In this document: positions 7,089 through 15,470 of the stretch, in pieces
How positions within the stretch are numbered: the first letter of the stretch is position 1
How the letters are laid out: every line of letters begins with the position of its first letter
From: an uncultured Vampirovibrio sp.
GTDB lineage: Bacteria > Cyanobacteriota > Vampirovibrionia > Gastranaerophilales > Gastranaerophilaceae
Direction: 5' to 3'
Assembly: GCA_910583725.1 (NCBI GenBank)
Contig: CAJTXZ010000027.1
Coordinates: 1 to 32,826 of the forward strand
Length of the DNA: 32,826 bases
Made by a program: the position numbers and the translations under genes
The notes under the pieces: generated by a model
Database searches by the model: none
Told to the model about the DNA's origin: nothing
The model's input: only the letters and a program-made list of their open reading frames with translations

Positions 7089-8696
7089 CTACATTACCAT
7101 TTCTAAACCTATGAATGTTTTGGTTTCTCTTACCATAAGCTTTGAATTAGCTGTTTTCACAATGTAGATTGTATCATTGTCATTTTGCTCGGCTATTCTA
7201 ACCTGAATGCCGGGGTTAATAAGGGTGATTTTGCCGAAGTTTTGGATAACAAATACTTCATCCCCTATATATCCTATTAATGCAATGTCGCCGTCAAAGT
7301 TAACAAGGCAAAGACCTCTGTTGTTACCGAAACTTTCACTTGCAAGTACATCAGCTTCATCATTAGCTTTTTCTTCTTTTTTAATTGTGGCAACGGCTGC
7401 AGAGTCTGCTTCTTGCGCTCCGTATGTTTGCAGCGGTTCTGGCTCATAGTTATTATCCATGGCTTCATTTGTGCTAGATAGAATAACTTCGTTTTCGGGC
7501 ACTTCAACATGCCCTGCTTCATAGACACTGAAGTCGCTTTCTTCTTGATTATTTAGTGTGGATTTATATTCTGTTTCTACAGAAGAAGTAATGGGCTCTT
7601 CAATAATTGGCTTGTCAGCTTTTAAGTTTTCAAGAGATGTCTTGTCAGCCGGAGTTTTAGCTTGTTTGGGCTCTTTTTTGCCTTTCATTAAAAGAAGCAA
7701 TATCATTAATAGCAATATTATAACCATTGCGATTAAGAAATTGTCGGCCAAGACTTTTAAGAATGTCCTTATGTTATGTTTTATTTGGTCTTTTAAGGAC
7801 ATCTCCGGTATAACTTCCTGCTCGCCTGTGGCAAGTTCTGTAAGGCCTTGCTCCTTAGCATCCTTCTCTATTTCTAATTCGTCATTAACATCGCCTGTTG
7901 CATCAAGCACTTCTTCAAGATTTATCGGAGAAGAATCTTTCGGTGTTGCAATTTCCTGTTGTTTTGGCGGGTCCTGCACTTTTGGTTTTGCCACTATTTC
8001 TATTTCAGTATTTGAATTAGACGCAATTTTTTCGCTGTATTTTCTTGTTTTTTGTGTATTAGCGGTTACAGGTTTAGAATTGGCTGTCGGAATTTTGTTT
8101 TCGGCCAACTTTACAGGTTCTTTTTCCTTGGTTGGAGCTATTGTTGTTTTTGTATTTTCTACAGGTTTTTCAGTTTTTACTGTTTGCTTTTGAACAATTT
8201 TTACAGGTTCTGTTTTTGCAGGCATACCGGTTGTGCTTTTTCCGTCAAAGGCTTTATCCAATTGCGCAAGTTTTTTTGCATCAATCTTTGGAGCGCTTCC
8301 GCCAGCAGTTTTTACGTTTGTCGTAAATGTTACAGGCTTATTTGTTGAAATGTTAATTTTTGTATAACCATTATTTAAATCTTGCCCTGCATAGGGAAAA
8401 AGTTTAACATCAACCTTGCTTACATCTCCTTTGGATGGTACAGATGTTATGGAATGGTAAGTTTCCGGCAGTAAAACATAATAGTTTGTGTCTGATTTTT
8501 TGATTACTTTTATTGGTTCGTTGTATGGTTTTTGTGTAAACAGTTCTATTTTGTAATTTCCGTCATTTACCTTTGTAACATCTATTTTTAAAAGGTTGTT
8601 TTTGTAATCACTGTCAAGGGCCATTGTGCCTGAATTAAATATTCCGCTAAACCCTATAAACAGTGCTAAGATTATACCTAGAATGTATTTTTTCAT
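7089..8696 (-). CDS. Membrane-anchored protein with AMIN-like outer domain
   Basis: 535 residues, not a confidently recognised family. Seen in order: a signal peptide (MKKYILGIILALFIGFSGIF); a beta-rich region about 30-130 (LLKIDVTKVNDGNYKIELFT ... YVLLPETYHS ... DLNNGYTKINISTN) that resembles the AMIN domains of secretins and cell-wall amidases; a long Lys/Thr/Pro-rich linker about 140-310; one TM helix about 319-337 (LIAMVIILLLMILLLLM); an acidic low-complexity stretch; and a compact C-terminal domain about 455-535 (GLCLVNFDGDIALIGYIGDEVFVIQNFG). The ribosome site is AAGGGG before ATG 8696. If the signal peptide is cleaved, the C-terminal 200 residues are cytoplasmic. A role in envelope or pilus assembly is possible (FimV-like topology), but that is inference. 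Confidence 0.75.
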   Translation of the reverse strand: MKKYILGIILALFIGFSGIFNSGTMALDSDYKNNLLKIDVTKVNDGNYKIELFTQKPYNEPIKVIKKSDTNYYVLLPETYHSITSVPSKGDVSKVDVKLFPYAGQDLNNGYTKINISTNKPVTFTTNVKTAGGSAPKIDAKKLAQLDKAFDGKSTTGMPAKTEPVKIVQKQTVKTEKPVENTKTTIAPTKEKEPVKLAENKIPTANSKPVTANTQKTRKYSEKIASNSNTEIEIVAKPKVQDPPKQQEIATPKDSSPINLEEVLDATGDVNDELEIEKDAKEQGLTELATGEQEVIPEMSLKDQIKHNIRTFLKVLADNFLIAMVIILLLMILLLLMKGKKEPKQAKTPADKTSLENLKADKPIIEEPITSSVETEYKSTLNNQEESDFSVYEAGHVEVPENEVILSSTNEAMDNNYEPEPLQTYGAQEADSAAVATIKKEEKANDEADVLASESFGNNRGLCLVNFDGDIALIGYIGDEVFVIQNFGKITLINPGIQVRIAEQNDNDTIYIVKTANSKLMVRETKTFIGLEMVM

Positions 8697-8804
8697 TCTT
8701 CTATCCCCTTTAATGTTGGATTTATATTATAATAAATTACAAAGCTAATTATACTATGAATACAAAAAACTGGCAAAAAAACAACGGATAATGGAACTAG
8801 CGCA

Positions 8805-9710
8805 ATGGATAAAACATATAAAACAGGCTTTGTTACCTTAATTGCAAGGCCTAATATCGGAAAATCTACATTATTAAATCAAATAGCGGGCCAAAAGATT
8901 GCCATCACAAGCCCTGTTGCCCAAACAACGAGACATCAGATTCGCTGTATTTATACCGATGATACTGCCCAGATAATATTCATTGATACGCCGGGTGTGC
9001 ACAGGCCCTTAAATAAGCTTGGTGAATTTTTATCAGAAGAATCAAGAACATCATTGGATGATTCTGATGTAGTTATATTTTTGGCCGATGCCTCAGAAGA
9101 GCCTGGGGCGGGTGACAGGTGGATAGTTGAAAATTATCTTAAAAATACAAAACTTCCTGTAATTATAGCCTTAAATAAGATAGACAAGGCAAACAAGCGA
9201 AATCTTGAAAATTATTTGATTTGTTATAAGCAGCTTTTTGAAAAAAATTATCCGGTTGTAAAAATCAGTGCAAAGACAGGAAAAAATGTAAAGGCGCTGC
9301 TTGATAAAGTAAAAGAATATTTGCCTTTTGGCGAGAAACTTTACCCTGATGATGAAATTACTGATCAAAACCTTAGAAGTATAACCTCTGAGGTTATAAG
9401 GGAAAAAATAATACTTAATACCAAAGATGAAATTCCGCACAGTGTTGCAGTCATTGTTGAAGATTACAAGCATACTGATGATATAGATAAAATTAAGGCA
9501 CAAATAATTGTTTCAGCTGAGAGCCAAAAAGGGATAATAATAGGCAAAGGCGGAAGTATGCTGAAAAAAATCGGAACTGAGGCAAGGAAAGAAATAGAAG
9601 AGATTGCCCAAAATAAGGTTTTTTTAGAAATTTTTGTTAAGGTTAAAAAAGGCTGGCAAAAAGATGAAAATACTTTGAAACTTCTTGGCTATGAAAAAAA
9701 GGCTGATTAA
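8805..9710 (+). CDS. era: GTPase Era (30S ribosome assembly), with Ala at the first P-loop position
   Basis: 301-residue Era. It binds the 16S rRNA 3' end through a KH domain and helps small-subunit maturation. Seen: G1 ARPNIGKST at residues 14-22; switch region SPVAQTTRHQIR; G3 DTPGVHRPLNKLG; G4 NKID; G5 SAKTG; and a KH type II domain near 225-280 with IIIGKGGSMLKKIG. The length and C-terminus (ILGYEK-like LLGYEKK) are typical. Oddity: the first glycine of the GxxxxGKS loop is Ala (codon GCA at 8844-8846), while the catalytic G-K-S-T is intact. No strong Shine-Dalgarno precedes the ATG. Confidence 0.95.
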   Translation: MDKTYKTGFVTLIARPNIGKSTLLNQIAGQKIAITSPVAQTTRHQIRCIYTDDTAQIIFIDTPGVHRPLNKLGEFLSEESRTSLDDSDVVIFLADASEEPGAGDRWIVENYLKNTKLPVIIALNKIDKANKRNLENYLICYKQLFEKNYPVVKISAKTGKNVKALLDKVKEYLPFGEKLYPDDEITDQNLRSITSEVIREKIILNTKDEIPHSVAVIVEDYKHTDDIDKIKAQIIVSAESQKGIIIGKGGSMLKKIGTEARKEIEEIAQNKVFLEIFVKVKKGWQKDENTLKLLGYEKKAD

Positions 9711-9711
9711 T

Positions 9712-9750
9712 TTTACAGGCTGCACTGAGAAAAAAAGCGCAGCCTGTAAA
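9712..9750. terminator. Hairpin between convergent genes (bidirectional terminator candidate)
   Basis: Perfect 12-base stem TTTACAGGCTGC (9712-9723) / GCAGCCTGTAAA (9739-9750) with a 15-base A-rich loop. It lies between era and the convergent 9792-10181 gene. No long T-tract follows on either strand. Confidence 0.55.
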
Positions 9751-9791
9751 GTATTAAATCATAACCTTATTGCCAATTGCTTTTGATTGCT

Positions 9792-10181
9792 TTATATTTG
9801 TTCGGGGATGAATTCTTCGTTTGATGTGAAGAATTTTCCTAAGAATGAAAAGAAATCTCCAAAGGAATCTTTGATATCAGACATCGAGTCTTTTAAGTCT
9901 TCAAAGCCCTCTTGAATATCTAAAACACTTTCTTTTATTGCATTTGTCGCTATTTTTTTTAAGGGCTGACTGTCAATGTGTGCAAAGGCTAATTCTACAG
10001 GGTCTTTTGCCTGCTTGAACATAACCCTTATGTTCCTGTCGTCAATTTCATTTAGGGTGTCCATAATGCTTGTGCAGTCAAAGTGTCCTATTTTTCTTTC
10101 GTTATCAGAATCAAAACCCGATGTCATATACGGATTGCCGCTGTTTCTGTTGCTTTGCGAGTTTGCTGCCATTATAGCCAT
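9792..10181 (-). CDS. Hypothetical acidic protein, 129 residues
   Basis: Not recognised. Polar Asn/Ser-rich N-terminus (MAIMAANSQSNRNSGNPY), a central segment HFDCTSIMDTLNEIDDRNIRVMFKQAKDPVELAFAHID, then an acidic helical C-terminus with a heptad-like pattern (ESVLDIQEGFEDLKDSMSDI, then KDSFGDFFSFLGKFF), probably a coiled coil or amphipathic helix. There is no signal peptide or TM helix. The ATG at 10181 has GAGGAAAAC upstream. It is downstream of the sigma/peptidase pair but separated by 113 AT-rich bases, so it is probably a separate transcript. Confidence 0.7.
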   Translation of the reverse strand: MAIMAANSQSNRNSGNPYMTSGFDSDNERKIGHFDCTSIMDTLNEIDDRNIRVMFKQAKDPVELAFAHIDSQPLKKIATNAIKESVLDIQEGFEDLKDSMSDIKDSFGDFFSFLGKFFTSNEEFIPEQI

Positions 10182-10294
10182 ACTGTTTTCCTCTTAATAT
10201 CTCGTTTATATATTCTATATATATAAAAAAGATATAAGATGAAAAATTGCTAAAGTATGGCTTCTTGTTAATAAAATTTTACATTTTGATGTTA

Positions 10295-11284
10295 CTAAAT
10301 GATACCGTTAAATAAACGCGAAGCATAGTTTGTTATGTCGTTTGAAAAGAATATCATAAGATAACCGGCAAAAACAAGTGCAGGCCCAAAGGGCAGGTAT
10401 AGATATGAATTTGTCTCTCTTTTGTTTTTTATGTCTTTAAGTATAACCTTTAAACACCAGAATAATACAATCGCAACGATTAAAAGCAGGGTTAAAATTA
10501 ATGGCACATTATCATAAAGGTTAAATCTTTTGAATAAGTCAACTGCAATTACTGTTAAAATTACTAAAAATAGGGCAGATGCTGTTTTATAGTCTTTTGA
10601 ATCAAGGGCGCGTTTAATCATTAATGGAATGGTAAACAGCGCCTGGAGGATAATGCTCATAAATACGATTAAAAGAAGCAACTTCCAGCCAAAAAAAGCT
10701 CCTATTCCCATGGCAATCAAGGTGTCACCTTCGCCAAATGCTCTTGTTCCTGCAAATATGTATCCAAGCCGTGCAATAATTTCAAAGAATACAAATCCTA
10801 CGGCTATTCCTATTATACTCTGTATAAGGTTAATGTCTCCAAGCTGCAGCCAAGGGCTTGAATAAATGAGACCTAGGGTCATAACTATATATGTGTGTAA
10901 ATCTAGTACAACACTTTCTTTTATGTCTGTTATTGCAATTACAAGAAATAAAGAGCACAGTGCCCATAAAAATAAGGTTTTAAGGCTATAGCCGAATGAT
11001 AAGAATGTAAATAAATACAATAGTGCGTTTGTTAATTCAACTATTGGATATTGAAGTGAAATATGTTCTTTGCAGAACTGGCATTTGCCCCTTAAGAAGC
11101 AGTATGAAATTATCGGAATATTTGTGTACCAGTTTAGTTTGTTATTGCATTTTGGGCATTTTGAAGGTGGAAATACGATACTTTCACCTGACAGGCCCCT
11201 TAGTGCAACCACATTTAAAAAACTTCCGATACAAGCTCCTATTATAAATACAAAGATTGAGATTAAAGTATCCAAATTAATCAT
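10295..11284 (-). CDS. Prepilin peptidase / N-methyltransferase (type IV leader peptidase, A24)
   Basis: 329-residue integral membrane aspartic protease that cuts prepilin leaders at the membrane and methylates the new N-terminus. Seen: IGSFLNV at 20-25; the zinc-binding cytoplasmic loop Cys43-x2-Cys46 and Cys68-x2-Cys71; YPIVEL (79-84); the first catalytic Asp in AITDIKE (Asp120); the second in FGEGD (Asp187, the GxGD motif); and multiple TM helices. It is longer than the usual 250-290 residues because of an added hydrophobic C-terminal segment after about residue 215. Its start (ATGATTAA) overlaps the sigma factor stop by 8 bases, so translation is probably coupled. The two prepilins at the window edges are natural substrates. 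Confidence 0.93.
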   Translation of the reverse strand: MINLDTLISIFVFIIGACIGSFLNVVALRGLSGESIVFPPSKCPKCNNKLNWYTNIPIISYCFLRGKCQFCKEHISLQYPIVELTNALLYLFTFLSFGYSLKTLFLWALCSLFLVIAITDIKESVVLDLHTYIVMTLGLIYSSPWLQLGDINLIQSIIGIAVGFVFFEIIARLGYIFAGTRAFGEGDTLIAMGIGAFFGWKLLLLIVFMSIILQALFTIPLMIKRALDSKDYKTASALFLVILTVIAVDLFKRFNLYDNVPLILTLLLIVAIVLFWCLKVILKDIKNKRETNSYLYLPFGPALVFAGYLMIFFSNDITNYASRLFNGII

Positions 11285-12080
11285 AATGAGTTAAGCCTTT
11301 TTTTGTTATAAGTTCAAATAATTTTCCTAAAGCTTTTTTTAATTTTCTTGAAACCTGCATTTGTGATATATTAAGCTTTTCGGAGATTTCTCTTTGGTTT
11401 AGGCCTTCAAAAAAGTTCATAGTGACGATTTTTTGGTCTTCAAGAGAAAGGTTTTTAATTGCATCATCCAAAATCATTTTGTTTTCAAAAGTATTTGCAA
11501 GCTCAAGATTTTTTTCATCTGCTATTTTATCCATTAAAGGTGTTTGGCCGTTTTCATCAAAACTTGTAATCTGGTCAATTGATACAGTGGTGGTGCGTCT
11601 TTCAAGTTCGATTACTTCTTCTATTTTTTTAGCCGGCATTTGAAGTGCTTCTGCAATTTGTTCATCTGTGGGCTGGTAGCCGAGTTTGTTTGTTAATTCC
11701 GTTGTTAATTTGTGCACACGGTAAGACAATTCTTTTATTTCTCTTGGCGCGCGTATAATTGTTGTCTTATCTCTCAGGTAATGTCTTATTTCGCCTGTGA
11801 TTAAATATGTTGCATAAGTTTTAAAGTTGGCACCGGCGTCGGGTTTAAAAAAATCAATTGCTTTAATCAGCCCAAGCGAGCCTACTTGTGTAATGTCTTC
11901 AAGCGGGTCTGTAGAGCGTCTTGCAAAGCCACGTGCCACCTTTTTTACAAGCGGCATATAAGCAAGGACGATTAAATTTTTAAGTCTTTTTTTTGTAATT
12001 TCGTCTTTAGTTTGCTTATATTCATAAAGCCAGGTGTCTACTTCTTCAATATTATCAGATTGTATGTTTTCTGACTGCAT
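11277..12080 (-). CDS. Group 3 RNA polymerase sigma factor (SigB/SigF type)
   Basis: 267-residue alternative sigma-70 family factor. Seen: region 2 with DPLEDITQVGSLGLIKAIDFFKPDAGANFKTYATYLITGEIRHYLRD (about 58-103) and the following IIRAPREIKEL; region 3 with GYQPTDEQIAEALQMPAKKIEEVI; region 4 with LSLEDQKIVTMNFFEGLNQREISEKLNISQMQVSRKLKKAL. This order and size match SigB/SigF/WhiG-type group 3 factors. In cyanobacteria the SigF member is needed for pilus expression and motility (established for Synechocystis). Here the gene overlaps the prepilin peptidase gene by 8 bases, which supports a pilus-related role. No anti-sigma gene is adjacent. Confidence 0.92.
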   Translation of the reverse strand: MQSENIQSDNIEEVDTWLYEYKQTKDEITKKRLKNLIVLAYMPLVKKVARGFARRSTDPLEDITQVGSLGLIKAIDFFKPDAGANFKTYATYLITGEIRHYLRDKTTIIRAPREIKELSYRVHKLTTELTNKLGYQPTDEQIAEALQMPAKKIEEVIELERRTTTVSIDQITSFDENGQTPLMDKIADEKNLELANTFENKMILDDAIKNLSLEDQKIVTMNFFEGLNQREISEKLNISQMQVSRKLKKALGKLFELITKKGLTHYD

Positions 12081-12431
12081 TATAAAAATTCAAATTCCGT
12101 CTCTAATCCATTAAAAATTATAACATTTTATTTATAATTTGGGCAATCATGCTTATGGATGTCGACCTGTACATTTGTTTATGTTTTTTCTTAACAAAAA
12201 TTAATATTTTCTATAAGTAGCTCCATAGGATTAAAAGCGTTCAAATACTGTATCAATTTATAAATATTTTATTAATTATGATTATAGTTTAAATGCGGTT
12301 TAAAAATAAAAAAAAACGGGCGAAAATGCCCGCGCTGAATTATATTTAGTTTGAAAATCTTTTTTATTTTTTTATTAAATGGTGCTTATTTGGCAGTGTT
12401 TCTTTAATAGTATAATATATAATCTTAATTT
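12081..12431. other. Promoter region between divergent sigma and XRE genes
   Basis: No gene is supported. It contains the terminator at 12303-12332 (minus strand) and TATAAT at 12411-12416, 15 bases before the XRE start. TTGGCA at 12390-12395 is 15 bases upstream of that box, a short spacer. Confidence 0.45.
12303..12332 (-). terminator. Strong minus-strand terminator
   Basis: CGGGC-ATTTTC-GCCCG followed by TTTTTTTTTATTTTT on the minus strand. The only upstream minus-strand gene is metG, whose stop is about 320 bases away. MetG transcripts would therefore run antisense through the XRE gene before stopping here. Confidence 0.75.
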
Positions 12432-12644
12432 ATGCAAGACAAAGCTGTATATGTTAGAATAGGACAAAATATACGGAAATACAGATTGCAAAAAGGATTA
12501 ACCCAGGAAAAACTGTCGGAATTAATTTCTGCAAATGATAAATTTGTAGGACACATTGAAAGAGTGGAAAGAATACCAAGCCTGGATAAGCTTATTAAAG
12601 TAGCTCAAATTCTGGAAATAGACTTAAGACTGTTGTTTGATTAA
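12432..12644 (+). CDS. XRE-family regulator, 70 residues
   Basis: Single Cro/C1-type helix-turn-helix domain: RIGQNIRKYRLQKGLTQEKLSELISANDKFVGHIERVERIPSLDKLIKVAQILEIDLRLLFD. There is no effector domain. The start is ATG at 12432, 15 bases after TATAAT, with no Shine-Dalgarno. The gene lies in the 3' region of metG on the opposite strand; the metG terminator is beyond it (12303-12332), so the two transcripts would overlap fully. Confidence 0.85.
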   Translation: MQDKAVYVRIGQNIRKYRLQKGLTQEKLSELISANDKFVGHIERVERIPSLDKLIKVAQILEIDLRLLFD

Positions 12645-12655
12645 ATAAAACGTAA

Positions 12656-14215
12656 TTATTTTTTATTTGTTGCAAAACTGCTGTCTAATCTTAAAAACAC
12701 CGGTGTTATTTCTTCTTTGGAAATCAATTTGCCTGGTTTAATCATATTTGGTTGTATATCGGTATATTTTAAATTTATGTCAAGCTTTAGCTGGTTTGCC
12801 ATAAGTTTTGCTATATTGGGACAGTAGGGCTCAATTAACAAAGTAATTTTTGTCATTAAATTTAAAACATTGTATAAAACTTTTCCGCATTCAGCCATTT
12901 TTTCTTCTTTTGCAAGGGTCCAAGGCGCTGAATCATTGACATATTTGTTGGCTTCATCCACAAGGCTGATTATTGTATTTGCTGCAGATGAAATGTCTGC
13001 TATATCAAAATATAATTGCACCTGTCTTATGGCATTTTTTGCTTTATTATTCAGTTCGTTATCCGAAATGAATTCATCCTTTATTTCGCCGTCAAAATAT
13101 TTAACAAGCATATTTAATGTACGGTTTAAAAGATTTCCCATATTGTTTGCTAAATCAGCATTTACTTTTTCTTTAAAATCAACATCAGAGTAATTGCCAT
13201 CCTTGCCGTTTGAGGCCGTTGTTGCCATAAAATATCTTAAGGCATCAGGGTTTTTTAATTCGTATTCGTCTATAATAGTCTTTGGAGCGATTACATTTCC
13301 AGTTGATTTTGACATTTTATTTTGATCAATCGTAATCCAGCCGTGGGCATATATTGTTTTTGGAAGTTCAAGACCGAGCGCCATTAATATTGCAGACCAG
13401 TAAATAGAGTGAAATTTTAAAATATCCTTGCCTATAATTTGGAAATTTGCAGGCCAGAATTTTTTAAAGTTTTCGCTATGGTTTCCATTAACATCATAGC
13501 CAAGAGCCGTAATATAGTTTGAAAGTGCATCAATCCATACATAAATTACCTGACTTGGGTCTGATTTAACTTCAATTCCCCATTCGACGTTTGATATTGC
13601 CCTTGAAACCGAGATGTCTTCAATATTTTCAAGCTGGTTTAAGACTTCATTCGCTCTAAATTCAGGCAAAATAAAGCTTCTGTTCTTTTTTATGTGCTCT
13701 ATTATTCTGTCTTTGTATTTGGTTAATTTGAAGAAATAATTTTCTTCAGACACTGATTCGGGTTTTTTGCCATGAATCGGGCAGTTTCCATTTTCATCAA
13801 GGTCTTTTGTATTTAAAAATGTTTCGCAGCCGCTGCAGTATAGCCCGTTGTAGCTGTGTTTATAGATATCGCCCTGGCTTAAAAGTTTTTCAAAAATATC
13901 CTGAACAATTTTTTTGTGATAATCATCAGTTGTTCTTATGAATTTTGAATATTCAATATCAAGGAGCTTCCAGGCATCATGAAACTGTTTAGAGTTCATA
14001 TCACACAGTTCTTTTGGGCTGATACCCAGCTTTTTTGCTGTTTTTTGTATTTTTATACCATGCTCGTCTGTTCCTGTTAAGAAAAAACATTCAGGAATGC
14101 GCTTTTTAAAGTGCCTGAACATAATATCTGTGTAAATTTTTTCATAAGCATGCCCTATGTGCGGGGCTCCGTTAACATAATCAATCGCCGTTGTAATATA
14201 AAAATTTTCCATCAT
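12656..14215 (-). CDS. metG: Methionyl-tRNA synthetase
   Basis: Class I aminoacyl-tRNA synthetase charging tRNA-Met. Seen: MENFYITTAIDYVNGAPHIGHAYEKIYTD with the HIGH motif; FFLTGTDEHGIKIQ; a zinc-binding insert with YCSGCE and CPIHG; anticodon-side WGIEV and YVWIDALSNY; KMSKSTG; and a helical anticodon-binding C-terminus. There is no EMAP-like C-terminal domain, as in many short bacterial forms. The frame is open from 14230, but that ATG lies inside the -10 box. The promoter TCGACA-17-TATAAT (14250-14222) places the transcript start at or near ATG 14215 or 14212, so the start was set at 14215 and the mRNA should be leaderless. Confidence 0.95.
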   Translation of the reverse strand: MMENFYITTAIDYVNGAPHIGHAYEKIYTDIMFRHFKKRIPECFFLTGTDEHGIKIQKTAKKLGISPKELCDMNSKQFHDAWKLLDIEYSKFIRTTDDYHKKIVQDIFEKLLSQGDIYKHSYNGLYCSGCETFLNTKDLDENGNCPIHGKKPESVSEENYFFKLTKYKDRIIEHIKKNRSFILPEFRANEVLNQLENIEDISVSRAISNVEWGIEVKSDPSQVIYVWIDALSNYITALGYDVNGNHSENFKKFWPANFQIIGKDILKFHSIYWSAILMALGLELPKTIYAHGWITIDQNKMSKSTGNVIAPKTIIDEYELKNPDALRYFMATTASNGKDGNYSDVDFKEKVNADLANNMGNLLNRTLNMLVKYFDGEIKDEFISDNELNNKAKNAIRQVQLYFDIADISSAANTIISLVDEANKYVNDSAPWTLAKEEKMAECGKVLYNVLNLMTKITLLIEPYCPNIAKLMANQLKLDINLKYTDIQPNMIKPGKLISKEEITPVFLRLDSSFATNKK

Positions 14216-14221
14216 AGGTAA

Positions 14222-14250
14222 ATTATACATATAAAATTAAAACCTGTCGA
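14222..14250 (-). promoter_or_regulatory. metG promoter
   Basis: On the minus strand TCGACA (14250-14245), a 17-base spacer and TATAAT (14227-14222) make a near-consensus sigma-70 promoter. The -10 box ends 6 bases before ATG 14215. Confidence 0.65.
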
Positions 14251-14323
14251 GGCAATTTTTTATCTTCATTTGTTTTATAGATGTATCAGATTAGAATTTT
14301 CAAAACAGGAAAGGATAAAAAAA

Positions 14324-15262
14324 TTGAACATTCTATTTGCCCCAAAAAGTATTTCATTATGCAAAAATAGTATTGTTTTACCGTTTTGTGCAAACAAAGA
14401 CTGTAAAACAGCTAGTTTTAAAGGCCAGCCTGAGCAGGATGTTTTTGAAAGAACGTCTTTAGGGGCAGATAGTGCAAAGCTAAAGAAGGGGCAATTATTG
14501 ACTAGCTCGGGCCAAATTTATACGCTGCCTGATACTGATATGTTTAGAAGTGACATAGACTGGAAACAATTTTCCAGATACTTAGGTAAAAGGTTTCAAT
14601 TTGCAGAACATGTGAATACTTATTCGTATGCGTGCTCAACAGGCAGAGAGCCTTATACTTTGTCTATGATTTTACAAAATACTTTTGATGATGAGGCTGA
14701 AAAATTCTTTCCTATCCATGCAAAGGATATAAATAGTGAAGTTATTGAGGAAAATAGAGCTTTTCAAAGCAATGGTAATGTGTTTTTGAATCCAACAATG
14801 GAAAGTTCTGTTTATCCAAATGCTGTACGCGCTTTTGAAAAGCCGGGTCTTTCCAGATATGATGTACGTGACAATGTAAAACAATATATTAATATTTTTC
14901 ATAATGAAGATGGAAAAGAAACCATAGAACTAACCAAAAAAACAATTGAGCCGGTTGAATTCAGCGAGGCTAATATTTTAGAGGATGTTGAAAATATTAA
15001 TGATAAAAATCCTTCAATTGTTATGATGAGAAATATGTGGCCCTATGTTGACAGCAGTGAATACCAAGGGTTTGCGGATAAACTTTATAATCAGCTTGCA
15101 CCTGGCTCTGTTGTTGTTATAGGCAGCACTTTTGATTATACCAACGGCTTAATTAGTAAAAGTTCCGGAAAAATGCCAGATGCATTATTGAAGGCAGGTT
15201 TTGAGCCCGCTGCAAATGAGAATATCGGCTTGAACAATCAGGTTATTTTTGAGAAAAATTAA
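14324..15262 (+). CDS. CheR-like SAM-dependent methyltransferase, copy 1
   Basis: 312 residues; the catalytic half resembles the CheR chemoreceptor methyltransferase. Seen: DMFRSDIDWKQFSRYL (matching the CheR FFRD region), NTYSYACSTGREPYTLSMIL (CheR CSTGEEPYS, SAM-binding loop), FFPIHAKDINSEVI (acidic SAM contact), ILEDVENI, and MMRNMWPYVDSSEYQGFADKLYNQLAPGSVVVIGS (CheR RNvlIYFd motif). The N-terminal 60 residues are not the helical CheR_N domain but a low-complexity lead with DVFERT, shared with two paralogues at 23372 and 24449. The TTG start at 14324 was chosen because AGGAAAGGA lies 8 bases upstream and the N-terminus (MNILFAPK) then matches a paralogue. No chemotaxis genes are nearby; the substrate is unknown. 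Confidence 0.78.
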   Translation: MNILFAPKSISLCKNSIVLPFCANKDCKTASFKGQPEQDVFERTSLGADSAKLKKGQLLTSSGQIYTLPDTDMFRSDIDWKQFSRYLGKRFQFAEHVNTYSYACSTGREPYTLSMILQNTFDDEAEKFFPIHAKDINSEVIEENRAFQSNGNVFLNPTMESSVYPNAVRAFEKPGLSRYDVRDNVKQYINIFHNEDGKETIELTKKTIEPVEFSEANILEDVENINDKNPSIVMMRNMWPYVDSSEYQGFADKLYNQLAPGSVVVIGSTFDYTNGLISKSSGKMPDALLKAGFEPAANENIGLNNQVIFEKN

Positions 15263-15267
15263 ACTAT

Positions 15268-15461
15268 GGTAATCAGATACAATTTATGCTTGTGCATTTA
15301 ATGTTTTCTTTTCATTCCAGTCTTTATGCCCAACAAGAGCGAGTTAAGTTTCACATTATCCAGAAACTTAATCAAAACGCTATTTTATATGCATAAAGAC
15401 TTCCATTGCAAGAAAAAACAGAATCAATATCTTTGTGTAAAATAAAATGTATCTGATTACC
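15268..15461 (-). mobile_element. Hairpin element, copy C (MITE-like, about 194 bases)
   Basis: Terminal inverted repeats: GGTAATCAGATACA on the plus strand from 15268, its complement ending at 15461. Inside, read on the minus strand: TTTTTTCTTGCAATGGA, arms of 24 and 23 bases at 15401-15378 and 15341-15319 (outer 11 pairs perfect, centre partly unpaired), an inner 9-pair stem TTAAGTTTC / GAAACTTAA, then GGAATGAAAAGAAAACATT. It begins 6 bases after the stop of the CheR-like gene. It is homologous to 23080-23272 and 31463-31653. It has no coding capacity. Confidence 0.75.
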
Positions 15462-15470
15462 TAAACCATT

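Noticed and set aside
7558..8193. Plus-strand frame of 211 codons
   Set aside because: It is antisense to the AMIN-like membrane protein gene; its sequence is Ser/Phe-rich as expected for the reverse of a Lys/Thr/Glu-rich linker.
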